A program made the position numbers and the translations under genes. A stretch of 64,000 nucleotides of DNA from SHWC01 sp050173345 (GTDB lineage: Bacteria; Pseudomonadota; Alphaproteobacteria; UBA828). Of the stretch, positions 53,639 through 62,783 are shown one piece after another; the first letter of the stretch is position 1; each line of letters opens with the position of its first letter. The notes beneath the pieces were generated by a model, which was given only the letters and a program-made list of their open reading frames with translations, was not told the DNA's origin and ran no database searches. The stretch lies in contig JBFXKW010000008.1 of NCBI GenBank assembly GCA_050173345.1, positions 66,650 through 130,649 of the forward strand, written 5' to 3'.

Positions 53639-55321
53639 ATGACCGATGACGCCGCGCCGGCGCCGGCACGCTCCGCCGCGCTGTGGCTCCTCATCCTGCT
53701 CCTGATCGCCGAGGCGATCATCTTTGCGCTGCACGTCATGGTCAACAAGGTCGCGGTCGATGAGGGCCTGCCGACCTTCGGCTACACGTTCTGGTATTCG
53801 TTCGGCGCCGGGCTGATCCTGCTCATCATCTGCGCGCTGCGCGGCGACCTGCCGCCGATGCGGCCGCGCCATGTCCTCACCTACCTGATCATCGGCACCA
53901 CGGGGCTCGCCTTCCCGTTCACGCTGATGACCTTCGTCGCGCCCAAGCTGCCGGCCAGCATCGTCTCGATGCTGGTCGTGCTGTCGCCGCTGATGACCTA
54001 TCTGTTCGCGCTGCTGGCGCGGCTCGAACGCTTCCGCTGGCTCAGCCTGATCGGCATCCTGCTCGGCTTCGCCGGCGTGCTGCTGCTGATCCTGCCCGAG
54101 GCGAGCCTGCCCGCGGCCGACATGGTGGGCTGGGTGCTGCTCTGCCTACTCGCGCCCGCGAGCTTCGGCCTGACCAACGTGCTGGCGGCGGTGCTGCGGC
54201 CGCCCGCCATCTCCTCGCTCGCGATGTCGGCCACGCTGCTGCTCGGCGCCTCGGTCGTGCTGTTCCCGATCATGCTGGCACTCGGCCAGAGCTACAGCTT
54301 CCCCGGTCCCGCGCTCGGCGGCGACCTCGCGCTGCTCTATGCCGTGCTGATCAACCTCGTGCTCTGGACGCTGTTCCTCGAGGTGGTGCGCCTCGCCGGG
54401 CCGGTGTTCTTCGCGCAGTTCAACTATCTCGTCGTGCTCGCCGGCTTCGGCTTCGGCGTGCTGTTCTTCGGCGAGCGGCCGAGCCTCTACATCATCGCCG
54501 CCGCCGCGCTCATGGCCGCCGGGCTCGCCGTGCTCAACTGGCGGCGGCGCAGGCGGGCCGAGCCGGCGCCGGCATCCCTGCGCCCGGCCGTACCGGTCGT
54601 GGCGCCGGCACCCCTGCCGGCGGAGCCGGAGCCTGAGCCGGTTGCCGAGGTACCCACCGAGGCCGCCCCACCCGGCCACGACGAGGCGTTGCAGGCGGCC
54701 TCGGACACGGCCGCCGCCGAGACGGCGGAGGCCGAAGCGGCGTTCCAGCGCGGCGTCGCGGCCTATGCAGAGGGCGACCACGCGACGGCGCTCAGCGCCT
54801 TCCGCCTCGCCGCGGCGCAGGGCAGCGCCGAGGCCCGCTTCAACCTCGGCGTCATGTACGCCAATGGCCGGGGCGTTGCGGCCGACGCCACCGAGGCGCT
54901 CAGGCTCTACCGCGAGGCCGCGGCGCTGGGCGTCGCCGATGCCTGCAACAATCTCGGCCACATGTACGAGAAAGGGCTCGGCGTGGCGCAGGACCATGCC
55001 GAGGCGGCGGCTTGGTATCGAAAGGCCGCCATGCGCGGCAAGCCCTACGCGCAGCACAATCTCGGCGCGCTCTATGCGAACGGCCAGGGCATCGCGCAAG
55101 ACAGCCTCCAAGCCTATGTCTGGTTCACGCTCGCCATCGCCCATCACGAGCCCGGCGCGGCACGCGAGCTTTCCGCGCAGGCGCGCGAGCAGGTGAAGCG
55201 CCGCCTCAGCGCCGAGCAGATCGCCGAGGCGGAGCGGATCGCCGCCGGCTGGAAGCCCGAGGGTGCAAGCGAGCCTGCGCCGGCAGCGGCGCATGGCCGC
55301 GCCGAGCCGCCGAACGGCTGA
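53639..55321 (+). CDS. EamA transporter fused to C-terminal Sel1 repeats
   Basis: A 560-residue protein in two parts. Residues 1-305 form an EamA/DMT transporter with about ten hydrophobic helices (FALHVMVNKVAVDEG..., FPFTLMTFVAPKLPASIVSMLVVLSPL..., FFAQFNYLVVLAGFGFGVLFFGERP). A Pro/Ala/Glu-rich linker (305-355) leads to three or four Sel1 repeats (about 365-500: RFNLGVMYANGRGV, CNNLGHMYEKGLGV, QHNLGALYANGQGI). The frame is continuous, with AGAGGAG seven bases before the ATG, so the fusion looks genuine. With the usual DMT topology the repeats would be cytosolic. Function unknown. Confidence 0.88.
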   Translation: MTDDAAPAPARSAALWLLILLLIAEAIIFALHVMVNKVAVDEGLPTFGYTFWYSFGAGLILLIICALRGDLPPMRPRHVLTYLIIGTTGLAFPFTLMTFVAPKLPASIVSMLVVLSPLMTYLFALLARLERFRWLSLIGILLGFAGVLLLILPEASLPAADMVGWVLLCLLAPASFGLTNVLAAVLRPPAISSLAMSATLLLGASVVLFPIMLALGQSYSFPGPALGGDLALLYAVLINLVLWTLFLEVVRLAGPVFFAQFNYLVVLAGFGFGVLFFGERPSLYIIAAAALMAAGLAVLNWRRRRRAEPAPASLRPAVPVVAPAPLPAEPEPEPVAEVPTEAAPPGHDEALQAASDTAAAETAEAEAAFQRGVAAYAEGDHATALSAFRLAAAQGSAEARFNLGVMYANGRGVAADATEALRLYREAAALGVADACNNLGHMYEKGLGVAQDHAEAAAWYRKAAMRGKPYAQHNLGALYANGQGIAQDSLQAYVWFTLAIAHHEPGAARELSAQAREQVKRRLSAEQIAEAERIAAGWKPEGASEPAPAAAHGRAEPPNG

Positions 55322-55381
55322 AAAGAGCGCGGAACCCGCCCCGGCAGGATGCGCCTCGTCGCATATCGGGCGTTGTCGTTG

Positions 55382-55410
55382 TTGCGAATGATTTTCACTT
55401 GCAGTATAAC
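55382..55410 (+). promoter_or_regulatory. Fur-box-overlapped promoter of the heme locus
   Basis: TTGCGA (55382-55387) and TATAAC (55405-55410) with a 17-base spacer form a good sigma70 promoter. TGCGAATGATTTTCA at 55383-55397 overlaps the -35 and matches the 7-1-7 Fur palindrome TGATAATNATTATCA at 11 of 14 fixed positions. Iron-replete repression of hemP and possibly the whole locus is inferred. Confidence 0.65.
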
Positions 55411-55491
55411 CGGCGGGCGCTGGAGGGCGGGCCGCGCCGCGCCAGGAGGGTTGCGGCGGCGCCGGACAGCAGACGAGGACTTGCGCCGCTC

Positions 55492-55692
55492 ATGGGAAGG
55501 ACAGACCAGGCGCCACGCTCGCCGAGCGAGGCCAAAGCAGCGCCGGATGGCGCAGCGCCTGTGCCCAAGGCGCCCCGCCTGCTCGCCAGCGCGGCGTTGT
55601 TCGGCGGCGTCAACGAGGTGGTGATCGAGCATCAGGGCGATCTCTACCGGCTGCGCCGCACCAGCAAGGGAAAGCTGATCCTCACCAAATGA
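55492..55692 (+). CDS. hemP: Hemin uptake protein HemP
   Basis: A 66-residue protein; the C-terminal part SAALFGGVNEVVIEHQGDLYRLRRTSKGKLILTK carries the HemP family core ending in KLILTK. HemP/HmuP proteins help activate or support heme-uptake gene expression. ATG 55492 is the start closest to the conserved region; the frame is open further upstream. It lies between the Fur-box promoter and the heme receptor, as in other alphaproteobacteria. Confidence 0.9.
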   Translation: MGRTDQAPRSPSEAKAAPDGAAPVPKAPRLLASAALFGGVNEVVIEHQGDLYRLRRTSKGKLILTK

Positions 55693-55827
55693 CGGCCAAG
55701 CCGTCGCGCAGCGAAATCATGGATTCGGGAGAACCGGCGTCCAAGCCAGCCATTGAAGGCCGTTCGGCCATCGCAGCCAGCCAGGACTCTGTCTCAGCGT
55801 CGAGACATAGGAGCATAGGGAACTGGC

Positions 55828-57942
55828 ATGGACTTGCGATTGGGCTGCCGCGCGGTGGCAGCGTTTCTTTCGGCATTGATCGGCGGCGCCTCGATCCTCG
55901 CGATCGACAGCGCGAACGCAGCGGACGACGAGCCGATCCCGGTCGACACCATCTCGGTCTCGGCGACGCGCAACCCGATCAAGGCGTTCGAGTATCCCGG
56001 CATGGTCAGCGTCATCGGGCGTGACCGCATGCTGAGCCAGCAGCCCTCGACGCCGGACGACGTGCTGCGCTTCGTGCCCAATGTCGAGTTCGTCGGCGGG
56101 CCGCGCCGCACCGGCGAGACGCCGAGCATCCGCGGCTTCTCGGGCGCCGACGTGATCGTCACCGTCGACGGCGCGCGGCAGAACATCGAGACCGGGCACA
56201 ATGGCCGCTTCTTCCTCGACCCGAGCCTGCTCAGCGCGGTCGAGGTGCTGCGCGGCCCGGCCTCCTCGCTCTATGGCAGCGGCGGCACCGGCGGCCTGAT
56301 CGCCTTCCGCACCGTGCGTGCCGAGGACCTGCTGGCGCCGGGCGAGACTGCGGGCCTCTCGATCGGCGGCGGCTACTCCACGGCGAACCGCGAGCGCCTC
56401 GGCATCGTCAGCCTGTACGCCCAGCCGAGCGACGGCCTCGACCTGGTGGGCAGCGTCACCAAGCGAGATTCGGGCTCGATCGAGCTCGGCGACGGCAGCA
56501 AGCTCGACCAGACCGATGACGACATCCTGGCCGGGCTCGCCAAGCTCGGCTACGCCTTCGCCGACCATCATCGCGTCGAGGCGTCGTATATGCGCTTCGG
56601 CAACGAGGCCGAGGAGCCGAACAACGGCCAGGGCGTCGGCGGCGACGACATCGTCGAGAAGGACATCGCCACCAACACCTGGCGCCTCGCCTACAACTAC
56701 AGCAACCCCACCGACAACCTGATCGACCTCGATGCCCTGGTCTACTACACGGACTTCCAGGTCGACGAGACGCGGCTCGACAATCTCGGCCTCGGCCCGC
56801 TCGGCGAGAGGCTGACGCGCGACGTCGATACCGTCGGCTTCCGGCTCGACAACCGCTCGCGCGCCATGCTCGGCAACGATGTGGGCGTCACCTTCACCTA
56901 TGGCGCCGAGGCCTATCGCGACACGCAGGACGGCTCAAGCAGCGGCGGCAGCCGCGACGGCGTGCCCAATGCCGAGGCCGAGTTCGCCGGCATCTTCGCC
57001 CAGGCCGAGCTGCGCGTGACCGAGCCGTTCAACGCGCTGCCCGGCGATTTCCTGATCATTCCGGGCGTCCGCTTCGACCGCTTCACCTCGTCGAGCGCAG
57101 TCTCGACGGAGATCGACGACGACGAGGTCTCGCCGCGCATCGGCGTGAGCTATCTGCCGACCGAGTGGGCGATCCTGTTCGCGAGCTACGCCCATGCGTT
57201 CCGCGCGCCGACCATCAACGAGGCCTATCTCGACGGCGTGCATTTCGAAATTCCGATCGGCCCGGGCATCACCAACCGCTTCGTCGCCAACCCCGACCTC
57301 AAGCCCCAGCGCACCGAGACCTTGGAGTTCGGCTTCGGCTTCGACTTCAAGGACATCGCGACCCGCGGCGACCGCCTGCAGTTCAAGGCCTCGCACTTCG
57401 AGACCGACGGCGAGGACTTCATCGACCTGCAGGTGATCCAGCCCGAGCCGTTCATCGACTGCAACCCGTTCATCCCCGGCAATTGCGACGGCACGACGCG
57501 CGCCATCAACGTGGCCGACGCCGAGCTCTCGGGCAACGAGATCGAGGCGTTCTACGACTCGCGCCATCTGAGCATCGCGCTCGGCGTCTCCACGCTCGAC
57601 GGGCGCGACAAGCAGACCGGCGAGTATCTCGGCGTGCTGACTCCACCCCAGGCGACCGTCGATGTCGCCTACAAGCTGCTCGACTGGGACTCGCTCGTCG
57701 GCTGGCGCACGCTCGGCGCGCTCAGCTTCGACGATACCAACGACCCCTCCGAGGAGCGCGAGGGCTATGCGGTGCACGACCTCTATTTCGCGTGGATCCC
57801 GCAGAACCGCGCGCTCGCCGGCCTGCGCGTCGACCTCGGCATCGACAATATTTTCGACAAGGCCTATGCCCGCGTCTTCACCGACGCGCTGGAGCCGGGC
57901 CGCGATTTCAAGGGCCGCGTCAGCTACGCGGTGAACTTCTGA
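55828..57942 (+). CDS. hmuR: TonB-dependent heme/hemoglobin receptor
   Basis: Outer-membrane receptor of 704 residues. A signal peptide ends near SANAAD (residue 32), followed by a TonB-box-like region (VDTISVSATRNPI), the plug (DDVLRFVPNVEFVGGPRRTGETPSIRGF...), and a 22-strand barrel ending in aromatic F (VSYAVNF). The heme-receptor FRAP/NPDL region is present (HAFRAPTINEAY... NPDLKPQRTETLE). AGGGAA precedes the ATG. The downstream hmuS starts ten bases later. Confidence 0.93.
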   Translation: MDLRLGCRAVAAFLSALIGGASILAIDSANAADDEPIPVDTISVSATRNPIKAFEYPGMVSVIGRDRMLSQQPSTPDDVLRFVPNVEFVGGPRRTGETPSIRGFSGADVIVTVDGARQNIETGHNGRFFLDPSLLSAVEVLRGPASSLYGSGGTGGLIAFRTVRAEDLLAPGETAGLSIGGGYSTANRERLGIVSLYAQPSDGLDLVGSVTKRDSGSIELGDGSKLDQTDDDILAGLAKLGYAFADHHRVEASYMRFGNEAEEPNNGQGVGGDDIVEKDIATNTWRLAYNYSNPTDNLIDLDALVYYTDFQVDETRLDNLGLGPLGERLTRDVDTVGFRLDNRSRAMLGNDVGVTFTYGAEAYRDTQDGSSSGGSRDGVPNAEAEFAGIFAQAELRVTEPFNALPGDFLIIPGVRFDRFTSSSAVSTEIDDDEVSPRIGVSYLPTEWAILFASYAHAFRAPTINEAYLDGVHFEIPIGPGITNRFVANPDLKPQRTETLEFGFGFDFKDIATRGDRLQFKASHFETDGEDFIDLQVIQPEPFIDCNPFIPGNCDGTTRAINVADAELSGNEIEAFYDSRHLSIALGVSTLDGRDKQTGEYLGVLTPPQATVDVAYKLLDWDSLVGWRTLGALSFDDTNDPSEEREGYAVHDLYFAWIPQNRALAGLRVDLGIDNIFDKAYARVFTDALEPGRDFKGRVSYAVNF

Positions 57943-57952
57943 TCAGGTGAAC

Positions 57953-59038
57953 ATGATGGCACGGCCCATGACGGCCGCGGCGGCGGCCCCGCAAGACCTT
58001 CTCGAGCGCTACGACGCGCTGCATCGCGACGAGCCGAGGCTCCGCCTGCGCGATGCGGCGACCCGCCTCGGCGTCAGCGAGGGCGAGCTGATCGCGGCGC
58101 GCTGCGGGCACGGCGTCATCCGCCTCAACAATGACTGGCCGACGCTGATCGGCGCGCTCGGCGATCTCGGCCAGGTCATGGCGCTGACCCGCAACGACCA
58201 CGCGGTGCACGAAAAGATCGGCCGCTACGAGCGCATCTCGGTGTCGAGCGACGGCACGCGCGGGCTCGTGACCGGGCCCGACATCGACCTGCGCCTGCGG
58301 CTCTCGCGCTGGCGCTTCGCCTATGCCGTGACCGAGGAGAGCCGCAATGCGAGCCGGCTCAGCCTGCAATTCTTCGATCCCTCGGGCACCGCGGTGCACA
58401 AGATCTTCCTGCGCGACAACAGCAACCGGGACGGCTTCATCCGGCTGGTGGCCGCGCACGCAGCACCACGGCAGCACCCGGGCGAGATCGTCGAGACGCG
58501 CCGCCCGCGCCGGCCGGCGCCGCCCGAGGACGCGGTCGATGCAGCGACCTTGAAGGAGCGCTGGGCCTCGCTCAACGACGTTCACGAGTTCGCCGCCATG
58601 CTCAAGGCGTTCGGCTTCGAGCGCACCAGGGCGTTCCGCCTGATCGGGCCGGAATACGCCGAGCGCCTCGCGCCGTCGAGCTTCGTCAGCGCGCTCGAAG
58701 CGGTGGCGGCCGAGCGCCTCCCGGTCATGGTGTTCGTGCCGAGCGGCGGCGTGGTGCAGATCCATACCGGCCCGATCGAGATCCTGAAGCGCGTCGGCCC
58801 GTGGTTCAACGTGCTCGACCCGCACTTCAACCTGCATCTGCGCGACGAGGCTATCGCCGATGCCTGGCTGGTGCGCAAGCCGACCAGGGACGGCGCCATC
58901 ACCTCGCTCGAAATCTTCGACGAGAACGAGCGCCAGATCGGCTGGATGTTCGGCCATCGCGAGCGCGGCGCGCCGGAGCGCGAGGAATGGCGCCGGGTGC
59001 TCGACGGCCTGCCGCGCGCCGCGGGCGATACGCCATGA
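57953..59038 (+). CDS. hmuS: Heme-handling/degrading factor HmuS
   Basis: Cytoplasmic heme-binding protein of the HemS/HmuS/ChuS family, about 361 residues with the typical two homologous halves (RYERISVSSDGTRGLV... and LLKRVGPWFNVLDPHFNLHLRDEAIADAWLVRKPT). It receives heme from the ABC importer and delivers or degrades it. Several ATGs cluster at the start (57953, 57956, 57968) and a GTG at 57947; 57953 is used because AGGTGA lies just upstream. It overlaps hmuT by four bases (ATGA). Confidence 0.92.
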   Translation: MMARPMTAAAAAPQDLLERYDALHRDEPRLRLRDAATRLGVSEGELIAARCGHGVIRLNNDWPTLIGALGDLGQVMALTRNDHAVHEKIGRYERISVSSDGTRGLVTGPDIDLRLRLSRWRFAYAVTEESRNASRLSLQFFDPSGTAVHKIFLRDNSNRDGFIRLVAAHAAPRQHPGEIVETRRPRRPAPPEDAVDAATLKERWASLNDVHEFAAMLKAFGFERTRAFRLIGPEYAERLAPSSFVSALEAVAAERLPVMVFVPSGGVVQIHTGPIEILKRVGPWFNVLDPHFNLHLRDEAIADAWLVRKPTRDGAITSLEIFDENERQIGWMFGHRERGAPEREEWRRVLDGLPRAAGDTP

Positions 59039-59931
59039 GGGTGGCGATCCGCGCCCTGGCCGCGCTGGCCGTCCTCGGCATCGTCGCGGCGTTCCCGCGC
59101 CCCAGCCTCGCCGCGGACGATGCGGCGGCCGAGACGACCCGTGTCGTCTCGATCGGCGGCGCGCTGACCGAGATCGTCTACGCGCTCGGGGCCGAGGATG
59201 CGCTCGTCGCGGTCGACAGCACCAGCTTCTATCCCGAAAAGGCGCGCGACCTGCCGAACGTCGGCTATATGCGCCAGCTCAGCGCCGAGCCGGTCGTCGC
59301 GCTCCAGCCCACGCTGGTTCTCGCCATCGAGGATTCGGGGCCGCCCCAGGCGCTCGAACAGATGCGCGCCGCCGGCCTCAACCTCCAGGTGATCAAGGAC
59401 GACCCGACGCCAGAGGGCGTGATCGCCAAGGTGGCAGCGGTGGCGCAGGCGCTCGGCAAGGAAGCCGAGGGCGAGGCGCTCGCCGCGAAGCTGCGCGCCG
59501 AGTTCGACGCCGTGCTGAAGCAGGTCGCCGGGCTGCCGGAGCGGCCGAGCGTCATCTTCTTCTTCTCGCTCGGCAGCGGCACGCCGCTCGCGGGCGGACG
59601 CGACACCGCGCCCGACGGCATCATCGCGCTCGCCGGCGGGCGCAACGCCTTCGATGCCTTCGAAGGCTTCAAGCCGCTCTCGCCCGAGGCCGCCGTCGCC
59701 TCGGCGCCCGACGTGGTGCTGGTCACCGAGCAGACCCTGAAGGCGCTCGGCGGCCGCGACAAGCTGATCGCGCGCCCCGAGATCGCGGCGACGCCGGCCG
59801 GCCGCGAGGGCCGCGTCGTCGCGATGGATGCGCTGCTGCTGCTCGGCTTCGGGCCGCGCACGCCCGAGGCGATCCGCACGCTTGCCGAGGCGCTGCATCC
59901 CGCTCAACGGACCTCGGCCACCACCGAATGA
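59035..59931 (+). CDS. hmuT: Periplasmic heme-binding protein HmuT
   Basis: Class III binding protein of 298 residues with an N-terminal signal peptide (ending PSLAADD near residue 28). The family blocks RVVSIGGALTEIVYALGAEDALVAVDSTSFYP, LPNVGYMRQLSAEPVVALQPTLVLA and RNAFDAFEGFKPLSPEA are present, including the conserved Tyr of VGYMR (a heme ligand in related proteins). Linked by ATGA overlaps to hmuS and hmuU. Confidence 0.93.
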   Translation: MRVAIRALAALAVLGIVAAFPRPSLAADDAAAETTRVVSIGGALTEIVYALGAEDALVAVDSTSFYPEKARDLPNVGYMRQLSAEPVVALQPTLVLAIEDSGPPQALEQMRAAGLNLQVIKDDPTPEGVIAKVAAVAQALGKEAEGEALAAKLRAEFDAVLKQVAGLPERPSVIFFFSLGSGTPLAGGRDTAPDGIIALAGGRNAFDAFEGFKPLSPEAAVASAPDVVLVTEQTLKALGGRDKLIARPEIAATPAGREGRVVAMDALLLLGFGPRTPEAIRTLAEALHPAQRTSATTE

Positions 59932-61028
59932 GCGAAGCCGGCATGACCGCGGCGGCCGCGTTCGCCCGCTATGCCCAGGCCCGCTCGCAGCGGACGGGCC
60001 TCGCGCTCGGCGCGCTCGCGGTCGCGCTGGTCGTGGTCTTCGTGTTCGCGATCGGGCACGGCGCGGTCTCGATCGAGCCCGGCCGCGTCGTCGCGATCCT
60101 GCTCGAACGCATCGGCCTGATCGCGGCGAGCCAGGCCGACGCCACCGAACAGGCGGTGCTGCTCTCGATCCGCTTGCCGAGGGCCGTGCTCGGCGTCCTG
60201 GTCGGCGCCGGCCTCGCGGTCGCCGGCGGCGCACTGCAGGGCCTCTTCCGCAACCCGCTCGCCGACCCCGCGCTGATCGGCATCTCGACCGGCGCCGCGC
60301 TGTTCGCCGCGGTGACGATCGTGCTCGGCGGCCTCGCGGCGGCGCACCTGCCGGCCGGGCTGATCATGCACCTCTTGCCGCTCGCCGCCTTCGCCGGGGC
60401 GCTCCTCACCACCTTCGTCGTCTATCGCATCGCGACCCGCGAGGGCCGCACCGACGTCGCGACCATGCTGCTCGCGGGCGTCGCGCTCAACGCGATCACC
60501 GCGGCCGGCATCGGCCTCCTGATCTTCATCAGCTCGGAGCAGCAGCTCCGCGACATTAATTTCTGGCTGCTCGGCAGCCTGGGCGGTGCGAGCTGGGAGC
60601 GGCTGATGGTGGCCGGCCCGCTCATGCTGGCGCCGGCCCTCGCCTTGCCTTTCCTCGCGCGCCAGCTCAACGCGCTCGCGCTCGGCGAGACCGAGGCCCA
60701 CCATCTCGGCTTCGATGTCGAGCGCGTCAAGCGCATCACCGTCGTGCTCGCCGCGCTCGCCGCCGGTGCGGCCGTTGCCCTTTGCGGCGTGATCGGCTTC
60801 GTCGGCCTGCTCGTGCCGCATCTCCTGCGCCTCGTGCTCGGGCCGGACCATCGCACGCTGCTGCCGGCCGCCGCCCTGCTCGGCGCCATCCTGCTGCTGA
60901 TCGCAGACCTGCTCGCGCGCACCATCGTGCTGCCGGCCGAGCTGCCGATCGGCATCCTGACCAGCTGCATCGGCGGGCCGTTCTTCCTGTGGCTGCTGGT
61001 GCGCCGCCGCGGCTTCGGGGTGTGGTGA
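59928..61028 (+). CDS. hmuU: Heme ABC transporter permease HmuU
   Basis: Inner-membrane permease of 366 residues in the FecCD/BtuC family with about ten helices. It shows SIRLPRAVLGVLVGAGLAVAGGALQGLFRNPLADP near the start, the GLLVPHLLRLVLGPDHR coupling region and ends GGPFFLWLLVRRRGFGVW. The ATG at 59928 overlaps the hmuT stop (ATGA); a second ATG five codons in is possible. The stop overlaps the hmuV start by one base. Confidence 0.94.
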   Translation: MSEAGMTAAAAFARYAQARSQRTGLALGALAVALVVVFVFAIGHGAVSIEPGRVVAILLERIGLIAASQADATEQAVLLSIRLPRAVLGVLVGAGLAVAGGALQGLFRNPLADPALIGISTGAALFAAVTIVLGGLAAAHLPAGLIMHLLPLAAFAGALLTTFVVYRIATREGRTDVATMLLAGVALNAITAAGIGLLIFISSEQQLRDINFWLLGSLGGASWERLMVAGPLMLAPALALPFLARQLNALALGETEAHHLGFDVERVKRITVVLAALAAGAAVALCGVIGFVGLLVPHLLRLVLGPDHRTLLPAAALLGAILLLIADLLARTIVLPAELPIGILTSCIGGPFFLWLLVRRRGFGVW

Positions 61029-61819
61029 TGCTGGAGGCACGGGACATCTCGCTCAGCCGCAAGGCGGCGCGCATCCTGAACGGCGCGTCGATCGCGGTTT
61101 CGCCCGGCGAGGTGGTCGGCGTGATCGGCCCGAACGGCGCCGGCAAGTCCACCCTGCTCGGCGTGCTCTCGGGCGCGCTCAGGCCGGACGGCGGCCGCGT
61201 GACGCTCGATGGCATGCCGGTCGACGACTGGCCGCGCCAGGCGCTCGCGCGCAAACGCGCCGTGCTGCCGCAAGCCGACAGCCTGAGCTTCCCGTTCCGC
61301 GCCTATGACGTCGTGCTGCTCGGGCGCAGCCCCCATGCCGGCCTGACCGGCCGGAAGGAGAACCTCCGTATCGTCGAAGCCGCCATGCGCGAGACCGGCG
61401 TGCTGCACGTCGCCGACCGCGTCTACACCACGCTCTCCGGCGGCGAGCGCCAGCGCGTCCAGCTCGCCCGCGTGCTCGCGCAGATCTGGCCGGTGGAGGG
61501 CGGCGAGGCCTCGTTCCGCGCCCGCTATCTGCTGCTCGACGAGCCGACCAACAATCTCGACCTCGCGCACCAGCAAGGTAGCCTGATAACCGCACGGCGG
61601 CTCGCCGATGACGGCCTCGGCGTGGTCGCGATCCTGCACGACCCCAACCTCGCGGCCCGCCATGCCGATCGCGTCTATGTGATGGACGGCGGGCGCATGG
61701 TCGCCTCGGGCCCGCCCGAGACGGTGTTTACCGAGGCGCTGTTCGAGGCCACCTTCGGGCTCCGGGTGCACGTCATGAGCCATCCGGAGCACGGCACGCC
61801 GTTCATGCTGTCGGCCTGA
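61028..61819 (+). CDS. hmuV: Heme ABC transporter ATPase HmuV
   Basis: ATPase of 263 residues. Walker A GPNGAGKST at 34-42, signature LSGGERQRVQLARVLAQIW, Walker B YLLLDEPTNNLDLAHQ and switch His in AILHDPNLAARHADR are intact. The QIWPVEGGEASFRARY insertion before Walker B is typical of HmuV. Start ATG at 61028 overlaps hmuU stop (TGATG). Confidence 0.95.
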   Translation: MLEARDISLSRKAARILNGASIAVSPGEVVGVIGPNGAGKSTLLGVLSGALRPDGGRVTLDGMPVDDWPRQALARKRAVLPQADSLSFPFRAYDVVLLGRSPHAGLTGRKENLRIVEAAMRETGVLHVADRVYTTLSGGERQRVQLARVLAQIWPVEGGEASFRARYLLLDEPTNNLDLAHQQGSLITARRLADDGLGVVAILHDPNLAARHADRVYVMDGGRMVASGPPETVFTEALFEATFGLRVHVMSHPEHGTPFMLSA

Positions 61820-61880
61820 GCCGGCACCCCGCCCGCCGAGCGACGGCGGGCGGGCGAGACACAGGAGAAAGGAGACCCGC

Positions 61881-62216
61881 ATGTTCATCGCGATGAATCG
61901 CTTCCAGGTCCGCAAGGGACAGGAGCCCGCCTTCGAGAAGCTCTGGGCCGAGCGCGACACGCACCTCGACGAGGTGCCCGGCTTCGTCGAGTTCCATCTG
62001 CTCCGCGGCCCCGAGGCCGAGGACCACACGCTCTATTCCTCGCACACCCTCTGGGCGTCCCAGGCGGCGTTCCAGGCCTGGACCCAATCGGAAGCGTTCC
62101 GCCAGGCGCACAAGAACGCGGGCGACCACAAAGGCATGTATCTCGGGCATCCGAATTTCGAAGGCTTCCACGTAGTGCAGCAGTCGAAGCACTCGGGGGG
62201 CGCCGGCAGGGTTTGA
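61881..62216 (+). CDS. hmuQ: Heme-degrading monooxygenase, HmuQ/IsdG type
   Basis: A 111-residue dimeric ferredoxin-fold enzyme expected to open the heme ring and free iron. The catalytic triad of the IsdG family can be aligned: Asn6 (AMNRF), Trp67 (FQAWTQS) and His77 (RQAHKNA), with the ten-residue Trp-His spacing as in IsdG. An AGGAGAAAGGAGA ribosome binding site lies just ahead. It sits 61 bases behind hmuV, consistent with use of imported heme; similar to HmuQ/BhuQ of rhizobia and Brucella. Confidence 0.9.
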   Translation: MFIAMNRFQVRKGQEPAFEKLWAERDTHLDEVPGFVEFHLLRGPEAEDHTLYSSHTLWASQAAFQAWTQSEAFRQAHKNAGDHKGMYLGHPNFEGFHVVQQSKHSGGAGRV

Positions 62217-62315
62217 GGCGCGGATGGCCCGGATGGTAAGGTCGATGACAGCCCGACCTTGCCGCCCGGTGCGTCTCTGCCCTGCCGGCGCGACTATCCA
62301 TCACGGAGCCTCGAG

Positions 62316-62777
62316 ATGACCTACCTACGCCCGATCATGCTCGGCCTCGCGATCCTTGGGCTCGCGCCGGCCCCCGCGCTCGCGACCGAGGCGGGCGCCG
62401 CCGCAGAGGAAGCCGCCGCTGCGCCGGAACGCATCGAGATCGACCTGAACCGCCTGGAGCCCGCGGACGGCGCCTGCCGCTTCTACATGGTGTTCGCCAA
62501 CACCACGCCGCGCAGCTATGCCTCGCTCAAGCTCGACCTCGTCATGTTCGACGCTTCCGGCGTGATCCTGAAACGCCTCGCGGTGGACGGCGCACCGCTG
62601 CCCGCCGGCAAGACGCGGCTCGAAGTGTTCGATGCCGCCGGCCTGCGCTGCGAAGAGATCGCTCACGTCCTCTTCAACGACGTGCTAGCGTGCGACGGCG
62701 ACGGCGGGGCGGCGTTCGACGATTGCCTTGGGCTCATCGAGACCAAGGCGCGCGGGCCGGTCCCGTTCATCAAATGA
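62316..62777 (+). CDS. Small exported protein of unknown function preceding tonB
   Basis: A 153-residue protein with a signal peptide (residues 1-24, ending PALATEA). The mature domain has beta-rich stretches RIEIDLNRLEPADGACRFYMVF, SYASLKLDLVMFDASG and GLRCEEIAHVLFND, with four cysteines (in GACRF, LRCEE, LACDG, DDCLG) likely forming disulfides. GGAG lies seven bases ahead of the ATG. It is immediately followed by tonB, suggesting a part in TonB-linked uptake, but I recognise no characterised family. Confidence 0.75.
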   Translation: MTYLRPIMLGLAILGLAPAPALATEAGAAAEEAAAAPERIEIDLNRLEPADGACRFYMVFANTTPRSYASLKLDLVMFDASGVILKRLAVDGAPLPAGKTRLEVFDAAGLRCEEIAHVLFNDVLACDGDGGAAFDDCLGLIETKARGPVPFIK

Positions 62778-62783
62778 GCGCGG

